From Symbiodinium natans (taxonomy: Eukaryota; Sar; Dinophyceae; Suessiales; Symbiodiniaceae): a stretch of 64,000 bases of DNA. The notes beneath the pieces are model-generated. The model was not told where the DNA came from and did no database searches. It was given only the letters and a program-made list of their open reading frames with translations. A program made the position numbers and the translations under genes. The DNA is taken from the NCBI GenBank assembly GCA_905221605.1, contig CAJNDS010000681.1, positions 7,501 through 71,500 on the forward strand, read 5' to 3'. This document shows positions 46,348 to 56,770 of the stretch, piece after piece (the first letter of the stretch is position 1; each line of letters starts with the position of its first letter).

Positions 46348-46800
46348 AGATTCGAAAGGGCTCCTTCCGAATGATAACCAAACAAGGTTCGGAAGAGCTC
46401 TTTCCAAATCAGAATCAAATACATTCGCAAGGGATCCTTGCGAAAGTAAACCAGACAAGGTTCGGGAGGGGCTCCGTCCGAATGATAACCAAACAAGGTT
46501 CGGAAGGGCCCCCTTCCGAGTGAAATCCAAGTAAGGTTCGGAAGGGTTCTGTCCGACTGATAGCCAAACAAGCCAAACAAGGTTCGGAAGGGCTCCCTCC
46601 GAATGATAACCAAATAAGGTTCGGAAGGGCTCCGTCCGAATGATAACAAAAATGGTCGGAAGGGCTCCTTCCGAATGATAGCCAAACAAGGTTTGGAAGG
46701 GCTCCTTCCGCATGAGAACCAAACAAGGTTTAGAAGGGTTCCACCCGAATGATAACCAAGCAAGGTTCGGAAGGGCTCCTTCCGAATGATAACCAACAAA
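46348..46800. repeat. Hairpin-bearing 37-bp minisatellite
   Basis: About twelve units follow the plan 'ttcggaagggctccttccg' + 'aatgataaccaaacaagg'. The first part is a palindrome: TTCGGAAGG pairs with CCTTCCGAA around a 3-nt loop. Several units vary, and one (about 46420-46440) has 'ttcgcaagggatccttgcg', where both arms changed together and pairing is kept. All three minus-strand frames are open because the repeat lacks stops; they are artefacts. Confidence 0.9.
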
Positions 46801-47290
46801 GTGTTGAAAATCACTGCGTTACGGCACGTTCTTGGTTATGTGATGTTTCAAAAGTGTTCACACAGCTTGCGTTTGGGCACATTTTTGGTTATGTTGTGTT
46901 TTTGAATATGTCGAACGGTGTGGAAAGAAGCCTTCCTGGGTATTGGCGTACTCTGTAGGAGTGGGGGTTTCTGCGGGCCTGCATGTTCCTGCATGCGCCA
47001 GCCTCCATAAAACAATCCCGAGCGTGTCCGGTGCTCTTCGCCCGCAGCGTTCGGACCAAGGACCTGGCCTTTGTGTGGCTTCCGGGGGCTCAAAGAAAGC
47101 ATATGCAGATCGGTTAGTAAGCTGACTTGATGGGTTCATTGAGGGATATAGGGTTCGGGCCCTGTCTGTTAATTCGCAAAGGACAAGGGAGAAAGTTCAG
47201 GGTCCTGGGCAAAAGGGGGGGGCGAGCGCGTGGGTTGCCCCCTTTTTGAAGAAAAGGGCCAAACAAAAACACCGCAGCGATCCGAGCCAG
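46801..47290. other. Upstream region of the DUF5765-like gene
   Basis: No gene is recognised. 'gatccgagccag' immediately precedes the ATG at 47291 and could be the trans-splice acceptor. Confidence 0.4.
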
Positions 47291-48162
47291 ATGTGTTGGT
47301 CTGCGGAGGTGGCTGGGACTTTCTTTGCGTTGCAGTTGGGTGCCTTCGCCTACCTCATCTACCGCCGCCAGCATTATGATCGATGGTATGCAGTCTGCGT
47401 GGCCCCGGTCATGATGCAGGAGTTCTGCCAGATGATGTTGTGGCTCAATGAAGGGGAGGCCAAGTATACCTGCAACGACGCGAACAAGGCCTGGAGTATC
47501 GCTGCTGCGGCCTTCTGGCGCTTTGTGACCTCCGCCTTCTACCTCGCCACCTTCTTCAACGTGGTACCCGAAAGGCGGGGCGTTCTCACATAGAGGCCCT
47601 GAGGTAAGAGAAAGGCATAGATTTTCAACCCTCAGCTGTAAGGTGGCGCAAGATCGCCGTGGGATCCATCTTGTGCCTCGCCGTCTTGGGCTACGTGGCC
47701 GACATGTTAAACCGCATCGTCGGCATCCAGCACTACTGCAGCTATGCAGGGAAGTGCCACCACCTCCTGTGGGGCCCTGACACGGACACCGAGCTTTTCG
47801 AGCCCTGGGTGCAGGTGGTCTACTATCTCACCTACCTGGGGCCCTTTCCCCTTCTGGTGCTCTTGGGGAAGTTCGACGATCTCAGGCCCCTCCCCTGCTG
47901 TAAGGAGGCCACGCAGGGACACTGGGCAGGCTTGGGCATCACGGTCATTGGCTTGGGGACCTGGGCCCCAACGTACCTGGACCTGCTTAGAGAAACCCCC
48001 CAAACCCTGCAAAGGGACCCTTTGTCTAAGGGGGGGGGGCCTTGCGTCTCTTGCTTCTCTTTGTCCCACAAAAAGTCTCCCCCACCCATAGAAAGGTATC
48101 TCTACTTCAACGTCATCGCTCGGGAGACCTGCGATCCCGCGGAGTGGAGCTCGGTCTGGTGA
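47291..48162 (+). CDS. DUF5765-like multi-pass membrane protein
   Basis: The protein begins MCWSAEVAG, the N-terminal signature I associate with DUF5765, a family of roughly 220-residue polytopic membrane proteins of unknown function. Exons: 47291-47574, 47643-47972 and 48096-48162. Intron 1 (68 nt) has a GC donor ('cgaaag^gcgg') and acceptor 'gtaag^gtgg', joining as '...VVPERWRKIAVGS...'. Intron 2 (123 nt) has a GT donor ('ccaac^gtacct') and acceptor 'gaaag^gtat', joining as '...WAPTYLYFNVIAR...'. Because 123 is a multiple of 3 the frame reads through it, but that stretch is G/C-run sequence unlike the family. Predicted length is 226 residues with about six helices, including 'VMMQEFCQMMLWLNEGEA', whose Gln/Glu-rich helix is typical. 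A TGA at 48160 ends the frame, yet the same frame continues sensibly for 41 more codons (see findings). Confidence 0.75.
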
Positions 48163-48288
48163 TGGTCCTGCTCCGCACTCTGTCTCTGGTACCTCTTTGA
48201 GGTGCGGCTCTACCGCCTCCTCGTGGATCCCCACTGGAACCCGGCAGCTCCAACCGTCACCCTGGAGGTGAAAGTGGAGCCTGCCTAG
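48163..48288 (+). pseudogene. In-frame continuation after TGA
   Basis: After the TGA at 48160-48162 the frame continues as 'WSCSALCLWYLFEVRLYRLL' and then 'VDPHWNPAAPTVTLEV', ending at TAG 48286-48288. The first half is a credible last membrane helix with a charged anchor, which the shortened protein would lack. Either the gene has a recent nonsense mutation, the TGA is read through, or there is an unseen splice. Confidence 0.55.
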
Positions 48289-50217
48289 TTCGCAGGCTGC
48301 TTTAGTCGTGGCTGCCCAGGTCTCCGAAGAAATCCGTGTAGATCCCCTCAAAAGGCCGAAAATCCTAAACCCTGAAACTCGAGCGGGGCGGATCTACTTT
48401 TTGGATCCTTTCAGGGGTCTGGGAGCCAAGGAAACCCTGAAAAGCCCCAAGATACCCTAAGAAACCCCTTCAAGAACCCCCCAGCACGAACCTTCATTCC
48501 TTCCTTACCAGAAGTAAGCTCTGGGCACAGAGGGGCCGTAGAGTGCCCCCCCCTCTTCGTGCCACTGCTTGTACTTCACCCCAAAATGCGCAGCTTTAAG
48601 AAACTTGCGGAAAGCTAGCTCAGGCTTGGGTAGAAGGGGTGGTCGTAGCAGTGGTGGTAGAAGATGTAGTAGTGATCGTGGTGGTAGCTAGTCGTAGTCG
48701 AAGGAGTAGGAGAAAGGAATAGGAGTATAGCCGCAGTGTTAGTCATAGTACCCATCACGATCCTCGACAGTGGGGTTTAGGGGTAGGGGTTTAGGTCACT
48801 TTGTGTTGTGTAGAAGACGAAACAGCTGCAAGTCGGGGAGCAATTCGGAGCAAGGAGCGCTATTCTGTGGCTGAATGACAGCTCGCTGGTGTCAGCTGGG
48901 GCTTGAGATGCTACAGGAACTCCGCTCATCTCCGGTGTGCAACTGTAATCCGCGCACGTTTTCAGTTTTAACCAGGCAGCGAAGAGCTGTTCAAAAGCAG
49001 TTGTGGAGAGCTTTGTATAGAGCCACCACACGGAGACGGAAGCCAGCCTGGCCCCCCCCCCCCCCCCACTGAAAGAGCGTGGCATACTTGGGAGGCCTCG
49101 TGAAAGAAAAAGATGGCCTCAACCGCTGCAAAGGGTGCAATGTGCCCACCTTAGGGCCTTAGGGGTTAGGGTTTGGGGTCTAGGGAGCTACTTGTAGGAC
49201 CTCAAATATTGATTATGTAGCTACTGTAGGGCCCAAGTATCTGTCATGTCGGTATATGTACCCATTGAGCTCATTGAGTTTCCACTGCTTCTACCATGTA
49301 CACGGCATGCCACAACCCAGAAATGTAGAGAGCTTGTCAAAATGAGCTCATTTCATAGAATCCAAGTACAGACATATGCCTCAACCTCCTGATCCCTGAG
49401 CCCTGAACTCAAAATAAGCCCAAACACCGAGACCCTCCCGCTGAAGTGTCACAGGCGTGGGCTGTGCAGCAGAAGCATCCCGGCCATGACTGAACCAGCA
49501 CTCGGGATGCTTCAGGGTCTCGGATTTCGGGGCTTGAGGGGCTTCGTTTGAATACAGCCGGTGCTGAGAGCTTCGGGTTTAAGATTGTCAAAGTTGGGGT
49601 CCCTTTTCGGTCCCCAAAGTCCTGGGAGCCGGAGTCTAAGGAGGTCGTACAAAGGCGTTCCATGTTGCTTCAACTTTTTGTGAATTTCTTTACAGCTTGG
49701 TTTCACCGCTTGCAGCATTTGCAGAGGAAAAATTAGGAACGGATTTCCTGCTGTGGATTTCCCTCGTCTCAGGTTCTTGCGCAAGCATTTGGAGTTGCTT
49801 CAGGGGGAAGGGCCAAAGCTTGCTTGGCACAGCTGCCGTTCTTGATTTTCTTCTGAGCCTCTGGCCTCTGAGCATGTGCGGGGCGGATGAGGGGACAGGG
49901 GCAGACTGAGTCTTTCATTTTGTCTTGTTGTGTAAGATGTCCCCCAGGTGCTTCCTGTACCAATGGGCGCTGGCTTCTGCTCGTTCACTGCTCGCGCCTC
50001 GTCTTTGACTTTCAGGAGATCCACTGCAAAGCTCGTGATTTTTGCTGTCAAGCATATGGTCTCCCCGTTATGCGCTTGGTAGCATGGGTTTGCCGCAGAA
50101 GTTCGTGGCTCAGAAGTACGACGTAGGATTTCCGGAAGGGGGGGTTGGGCGGGGGAAGATGCCGTGATGCCATTGCCGCACAAGCCCTGCTAGTCAGGTT
50201 GCCTTTGTGTGGGCGCT
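48289..50217. other. Intergenic interval
   Basis: No supported gene. It has degenerate GTA/GTGGTA words (48645-48700), a run of 16 C (49052-49067), one TTTAGGG-like cluster (49145-49175) and short frames without motifs. 'tagtcaggttgcc' at about 50192-50204 is a plausible trans-splice acceptor for the next gene. Confidence 0.5.
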
Positions 50218-53200
50218 ATGTCTATGTGGAAATCCTGCAAGGAGCTCCTGGAAACCCGGAAGCAAGAGCTGCAGAAGGCCGTGGATGGGGAAGGGCTTTT
50301 CTTCGATGCTCTGGTGCTGACAGCCTGCGACGCCGAGCAGAAAGCGACGTACGAGGCGCAGATCGCAGCGCGCGTGGCCTCGCGCGTGCTCCCGTCCGCG
50401 TGCCGCTACATCGTCGTAGCCGACCGGACCACCAAGAATGGTAACCGCGTGGGCTGCGGGGGCGCCACGATCAATGTGTTGAAGGTCTTGCAGGAGCAGT
50501 TCGGGTCGGGCAAGAGGAGCTTCCCGAGTGAGACCAGAGTGCTCTTGATCCACTCAGGTGGCTACTCCATGAGAAATCCGAACTTGAGCACAACGGGCAA
50601 GATCTTCGCTCCAATCCCGTGCCCCGTGGTGCGTGGCTTTCCCGTGTGTACGCTCTTTGACTTGAAGGTGGCTTTGATGATGCCCTTCTGCTCATGCTGT
50701 GGCGTGATGGTCTGCGCAGGCGACGTGCTGGACGTCTTCGATGCGGCGCAGGTCCAAGTGATGGAGAAGGGCGTGACCGCCCTGGCACATCCGGACAACC
50801 TGGAGTACGCCGCCCTGCACGGCGTCTTCGAGATGAAGGAGGAGGACCAAAGCCCGGAAACCAGCCCTGCAGCGGATCGGCAGGTGTACCGAGTGGCTGT
50901 GTATCACCAGAAGCCCAAAGCGGACGTTCTGAAGCGGATCGCAGACCGGAACTTCCCGGCCAGCGCAGAGAGCCTTCGAGGCGGTGCTAAGAGGGTGGTC
51001 TGGACCGACTCGGACTTCTGGATGGCCCCGGACGTGATCTCGGCGATCTGCGAGCATTTGGCCTGCTGGGTGGAGGCGCCCCTCGGGGAGATCGACGCCT
51101 ACGGCGACTTCCTGGCGCCTTTGGCAACGTTGGCCGCTCCTCAGAGCGCACCCACGAAGAGCGATAAGAAGGGTGAGGAAGGTGAGGAAGGCCTCGGCTA
51201 CCCTGCTGCTGCGCCGGGCGCTCCGCCGGCCGCGCGAGCAGACCTGAGGCACATCTGGGACACGCTGCGGCCTTTCCAACTGCACGCGGCCTGCCCACGA
51301 GACCACCTGGCTTTCTACCACATTGGCACCATGCCCGAGTACATGGCACACCTCTGCAGTAACATGGGCGAGCTGGGCTTCGACGAAGCCGAGTTGCAAA
51401 AAGGCGGCGGCCCTTGCCCAAGGGTCGCCGGCAGCACGGTAACCGACAGCAAGCTGAGTGAGGAGTGCGCAGTCTTCAGCTCCTTCCTGGATGGTAGCTC
51501 TGTAGACAGGAACTCTGTGGTCGAGTTCTCACATCTGAAGAATTCGGAGGTGGGCTCCAACTGCATCATCTCCAGCGTGACCACGGAGGACATCCAGATA
51601 CCGCCCGGCATAGTGCTGGTCACCATCCCACTCGAGGGCGGCCGCACCACCACTGTGTGCTTTGGGGTGAGCGACGACATGAAGGCCAAAGGCGTGACGC
51701 ACGTCGCCAACAGGAAGCTGCCCCGCGCGCTGGACAGTCACAGCCTCTACTCCGCGCCCCTCTTCCCGGTGCTCGGGAGCCTCGGGCGCGAGGAGGGCGA
51801 GGTCTCCTCGAGATCCGCGCGCATCACCTTGGAGCACTTGGAGAATGGGAGGCTCGGGCTGCTTGACTACGCCTGGCCCGTGGAGAGCCTGATCTCACTC
51901 CAGGATGCAGTGCAAGGGAATCAAGGGAATCAAGGGAGTGAGGCCCGGGTGGCCCGGGTCCTGCAGCGCCGCGCGCCCGTGCCAGGCAGCGGCCTCAGGG
52001 ACCACATCCTGGCCTCGGCGCGGGTCCGCCTTCTGCAAACGCCCCTCCAAAGTTTCCAAAGCCTGCGGCGCGCGGCGGTGTCCCTGCCAGCGCGCGTCGT
52101 GCTCTCGGGCGGTTGGTCGGACACGCCGCCCTTCTGCTGCCTTTACCCAGGCAAAGTGGTGAATGGCGCCGTCAAGGTGGACGGCAAGCTCCCCATCACC
52201 GCGGTCGTGGAGCCGAATAGAGAAACCGAGCTTCCGACTTCAGAGCTCAGCCTTGTGGACGGCTCGACGGGTGACCGTGAGCAGTACGACAGCCTCAGCA
52301 GCCTGGTCACGAGGGGCTTTGACTTGGATTCCCCGCTCGCTCTGCACCGTGCCGTCGTTGCTGTCTTGATGGACTTCCGGCAGAGCCGGATAAACCGGAG
52401 AAAGCGTGTGGAGAGCGTGGAGGACGTTTCAAGCATCTCGCTGCCGCCGGTCACGATGACGACTCGCGTGGACCTGCCACGAGGCAGTGGGCTGGGCACG
52501 TCGAGCATCTTGATGCTGGCCTGCATCCGCGCCCTCTGCGAAGCGCTGGGCAACGACTCCTACAGCTTCGAGGAGGAGATGGTTCAAAAACAGGTGGACT
52601 ATGTCTGTCAGTGATCTTTTGAGAACTCGACAATTCAAAACATCAAGAACGCTGCATTTTTGCTGCATGGAGTGCGTTGTTGGCGTTCTGAGGAGATGGA
52701 GCTCGTGCTCGCCGTGGAGCAGTTGCTGGGCACCGGCGGCGGGTGGCAGGACAGTCCACGATACGGCATGAGAGTATTGGGATTTTCCCTTCCCTCAGTA
52801 GTGATTATAATCCGGGGTACTATACTCCCTGTGAAGGACTGCTAGTATCCCAATGACAATGCATTACATGACATAACCTGGCATGCTATGACACAGGTGT
52901 GCGACGACGTGAAGTGGCATGACGATGTGATACGGTTTGCTAATTACATGGTACTTTGTGCATGAGGGGGCATGAATTGCACTGAACGGACTGATAGATT
53001 ATAAATAGTGAAAGTCTTTCAGCAAAACCACGTAATTGTCTCCAGGTGCCCTTCAGGGAGGAGGGAGGGACTTGCGCCATATGTGTTCCGCAAACGTCGG
53101 CCTTGCGTTTGAGCACATGTCTCTAACTGCATCCGTTGCACAAAATGTCTCTCAGCAGTTTGAAAACTGCATCCGTTGCACAAATCGTCCAAGCTTCCTG

Positions 53201-55086
53201 AAGACAGCCATCAGCCCAAATAGCAAGCGGTTCAGGGTTTAGGGTTTAGGGTTTTGGGTTTATAGAAAATGTATAGGGTTTGAGTCCCAATAACGTTTTG
53301 AGCGAAACGTTTGCGAAAGTTTTGAGCGAACGTTTATGTTTTAGAACCTAATTTATGTTTTTGGCGGCCTCCCGGCCCTGGCTGGCCTTCTGGGATTCTT
53401 TGGGTGGGAAGGCCCTATCTTTAAATGACTTGAGCATTTGACCTCCCAGCCCTGTGGATGAATGTACTTGAACTCTACATGTCAGCTGTTTAGACAAATA
53501 ACCTGGGAAAATTCAGAATGATACCCCGTACAATGTCCATGTATTTTGTCTTGAGGGTTAGGGTTTAGGGTTTGGGGTTTAGGGTTTGGGGTTTAGGGTT
53601 TAGGGTTTAGGGTGAGTTGGAGGGGCACGAAGGCAAATCAGCGAAGGTCAGAAGCAGCGTGCCCAAATACTTGCTTCCAAGACCGCGAGAGACGGCAACA
53701 GAGGCGACCCACCAGAGTCGGAACTTTGGCCTTCAGGATGCGCTTTGCGTCCGAGTGAGCTGCAGTTCTCATGGCGTGAGCGCTTCGCTGGACAAGACTA
53801 TGCTTCCACTTCGAAATATGCTAGATTGCCAGCAAGGAAGGGTCCTCCCTCCTGGTATGATGCTGGATGTTCAAGAGGCTAAACCCTAAACCCTCAACCC
53901 GATCTCCGCCTCTAAGCAGGCCTTACGGGCTGCCGATCTGAATGCCATTCGCTCACAAACCGTCTCACCCTGAGAGCCCGGCACGCGCAACTCCCGACCA
54001 AACACATCCTGACAAGGTGCACTCCATCACGCCGCACCATGGTGTTCACCTCAACTTCACATCAACTCTTCTACTTCTTGCTTGCTTTTCGGCCCCTTGT
54101 CCAGCACCGAAACTGTTCATGTAACATTTCTTGTTGGCCAAAACCCAGTCGATAAACTTTCCGGTGTTAACACCCGGCTACCTCAACATTATGTGAACGC
54201 ATCAAATGGTACGATACGACACAGCATGATGCGATGCGAGATAGCAGCATCACGCTATGCTCAAGTTGTGAAGAGCCCTCGCCCTCTTAAGAGTGGCAGG
54301 ACCAGGTGGGCGGCGGTTGCCCCGGCATGAAGATGACCACGGCACGCACCGGCAAGTACGAGGTGCAGAAGGTGGCTCTTACTAAAGCACCCTGCTGTTT
54401 GCGAACTTGTTGTGCGTTCTTATACGTGATGGCTCGAGATTGACGTGGGCTGTTGTTGTGGCGCTGCAGTATGAGCGCACCATGCCACCGATCGCTCGCT
54501 AGTTTTGTGATGTTGTTGCTCGCTACATAATATGGCTGTTCACGAATGTCTGCATTGGAAGGTGGACTGGTCGGAGGCCCACCGCGTGCACTTCAACGAA
54601 CGGCTGATTTGCATCAACACCGTGATGACCCGGCTGGCCAAGCTCACTTTGGACTCGGTGGTGGACCGCTTCATGAAGGGCAGCGCCACGCAGGTCTCCA
54701 TCATCTCAGAAAAGCTGCCGGCGAACGCGCGGCGCATGCACCGCGGCTTCGAGAAATTCGCGGAGCTCAGCAGCGCACTACTGGTCACCGAAGAAAGGTC
54801 GCCGAGTGGCGAGGTGGTCGCTGCCCTGAGCGAGATTGGCGACGAGCTGGGTGTCTACCGGGATTTGTGTGTCCAGCTTGACAAGAGCTTCCTGAATCAG
54901 GAGCTGGTCCCCGTGCTGGAGAAGATTGACGAGTTCTGCTACGGCCGCTGCAATCTCATGGGTGCTGGCAACGGAGGTTTCATTGTGGGCCTCCTCAGGC
55001 ATGGCGTGAGTGAGCAAGAGCTGATGGAGAAGCTCTCGGCCATCGAAACGGTCAAGGTCGAGCTCTGCAAGATAGAGGTGATCTGA
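50218..55086 (+). CDS. FKP: Bifunctional fucokinase/GDP-fucose pyrophosphorylase
   Basis: The enzyme salvages L-fucose: a GHMP-type kinase makes fucose-1-phosphate from ATP, and a nucleotidyltransferase makes GDP-fucose from GTP. Four exons: 50218-52593, 52693-52749, 54300-54371 and 54562-55086, all phase 0, giving 1009 residues, close to plant FKP (about 1,050). The pyrophosphorylase half comes first (FFDALVLTACDAEQ; glycine loop 'GNRVGCGGATINVL' near residue 79; 'FYHIGTMPEYMAHL'). The kinase half has 'GGWSDTPPF' (about residue 631), the ATP loop 'LPRGSGLGTSS' (about 753), 'LLGTGGGWQ' (about 804-811) joined to 'DQVGGGCPGMK' by splicing, and the C-terminal glycine motif 'GAGNGGFIV' (about 969). 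The split of 'GGGWQ|DQVGG' across a 1.55 kb intron strongly supports the join. Start: the ATG at 50218 is the first after a likely splice acceptor; a second is at 50224. Introns use GT, GA and GT donors. The product would be cytosolic. Every key motif is intact. Confidence 0.92.
52750..54299 (+). other. FKP intron 2, with telomere repeats
   Basis: A 1,550-nt intron, far longer than its neighbours (99 and 190 nt). It starts with GA ('ggcag^gacagt') and ends 'gtggcag^gacc'. The 10-mer GTGGCAGGAC occurs at both ends (52743-52752 and 54293-54302). It contains TTTAGGG arrays at about 53231-53260 and 53553-53613 and a CCCTAAA pair at 53880. The open frames inside it are not needed by the FKP protein. 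Confidence 0.8.
53553..53613 (+). repeat. TTTAGGG array inside FKP intron 2
   Basis: Eight units, mixed TTTAGGG and TTTGGGG, in the same orientation as the smaller array at 53231-53260 (TTTAGGG, TTTTGGG). Confidence 0.9.
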
Positions 55087-55189
55087 CGATCAAGGAAAGG
55101 CTCATAGAGAGGCCCATACACTATATCGTAATAGAAAATATGAGATATAGAAGAAGATAAGACTGCATTACGCCCGAGTTGTTCTGAAC

Positions 55190-55265
55190 CCCAAAACCCT
55201 AAAACCCTAACACTTGAGGCTTTAGGGTTTCGGGTTTTTAGGGTTTAGGGTTTAGGGTCTAGGGC
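55190..55265. repeat. Inverted telomere-repeat junction
   Basis: CCCTAAAA-type units (55190-55212) switch within about 18 bp to TTTAGGG-type units (55228-55265). The two could pair as a hairpin. It lies 100 bp downstream of the FKP stop codon. Confidence 0.85.
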
Positions 55266-56490
55266 GGCACGCAGGAAGTCAAGAAAGGTTTCCCACGTGG
55301 AACACCCCGCGATGATCTTGTTGGCGCGCTGACTCGCAGTCTACGACTTCTCCTTGAGCCAAGAAAACGGACGCATTCGCAGCGCAAGGCGTGTTGTAGC
55401 AGCTGCAGCTTGTGTTGCGATACTCCGATCACGGGCCTGTGCAACCTCTGCCGCACCATAACGGCGCGATCAATCGCCAATATATTCCTGTGTGGATGTT
55501 ATCCTTAACCCTAAACCCTACAAACTCAATAGCTCTAAGCCCTCAAAGGGAACTCTTCTATTTAGATATTTTCTCTTCATCCCGACGCGGGCCCCCCTTT
55601 TAACACTGCATCCAGTGAATTCAGTCTAGTCAGTGTACGTGTTTTTTGTTGTAATTGCGCCTGTGTGCCCCGTCCCCTGACGCTTCGGCTTCTCCGGGCT
55701 TGATCGGAGGCGAAAGGTGGCCGAAAGCCAGTTCAAGCCTTAAGCACCTTCAATCCCAAGAAAGTCCTGCGCAACTAGAGCCTAAACTCCCCAAAAACAA
55801 CCCCTCAGAAAGACTACACTTTCAACCCCGCACCCCTAAACCCTAAGGCCCTGGGCTTCTTTTGTCGAGCTCCCTTGAAAACACAAAGCGCACTTTGATG
55901 CCAGGAGCCGCCTCTGGAGCGCTGGCCTCTCCGGAGGCCACAGGCAGCCGGGTCTTCGGCTCCTCTAAGCGCTTTTTTGAGTGCGTTTTTGAATCAGCTC
56001 CACCTTTTCAGACAAAGCTTCATAGTGCAAGCAGGGATCACCGCTCATCTCTGCTTTGGAGCAGGAAGCGAACCTCCTCATCTTCCCGATGTCCTCGGTC
56101 TCAGCGAAAAGTCCCGAATGTCAGCGGGTCTACGAGGCAAAAGATGCACCGAAGCCGAGAGAGAGGGACACCCTCCTGGCTTTTTCAGATAACTGTAACA
56201 TTCTGCGAAATATGCTGCGTCGGCATGTGCACACTCATGAAAGTATTGACCTGATCCACGTGTTTTGTTATGCTACTATAGGCGTGCATGATGCTGAGCA
56301 TGTGGCTCAAGGACACGTGCACCCCAGTTCATAGCTGGAAATGCTGGTTGCTACTCACAGACAGTCAAGCCCATTGGACATTGGTCGCACTTCCCCAAAC
56401 CCGATCTTTAGCATTTGCCATTTCTCAAAGCATAGGTGCGCTTTGGCCTCAGAGACTGGAGCATCATGGTCTTGCGGCTTCTCGACGGCC
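55266..56490. other. Unassigned interval
   Basis: Open frames at 55862-56254 and 55977-56192 are unsupported. A few CCCTAAA words occur at 55507-55525 and 55835-55848. Confidence 0.4.
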
Positions 56491-56514
56491 CAGACCCTCA
56501 AAATGGACCAGGCC

Positions 56515-56770
56515 AGCCGCGATTCAGCAAGCCAGGATTCAGGAAACCAGGATTCGGGAAGCAGGATCAGGAAACGGGCTTCACGCCATTCAGGAGCTGG
56601 AAGCGCTCGAATCCGTGGTTTCCAGTTTCCCGAATCCGCAGTTTCCAGTCCGCCGAATCTGCGGTTCCCGAATCCGCGCTTTGGGTTTCCCGAATCCGCA
56701 TTTTCCAGTTTCCCGAGTCTGCACTTTTGGTTCCCGAAGCTGCATTTGCCAGTCCAAATCCGCGGTTGAC
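56515..56770. repeat. 'ttcccgaatccgc' repeat with inverted half
   Basis: Right part (56625-56770): about seven units of 18-30 bp around 'ttcccgaatccgcagtttcc'. Left part (56515-56580): the reverse-complement type 'aggattcgggaagcagg' and 'ggattcaggaaacc'. The two parts would form a long imperfect hairpin. The Phe/Pro/Arg-rich frames are repeat artefacts. Confidence 0.8.

Noticed and set aside
46288-46814. Three minus-strand frames with repeated 'LVWLSFGRSPS'-type units
   Set aside because: All three frames are open over the same hairpin minisatellite; there is no independent coding evidence.
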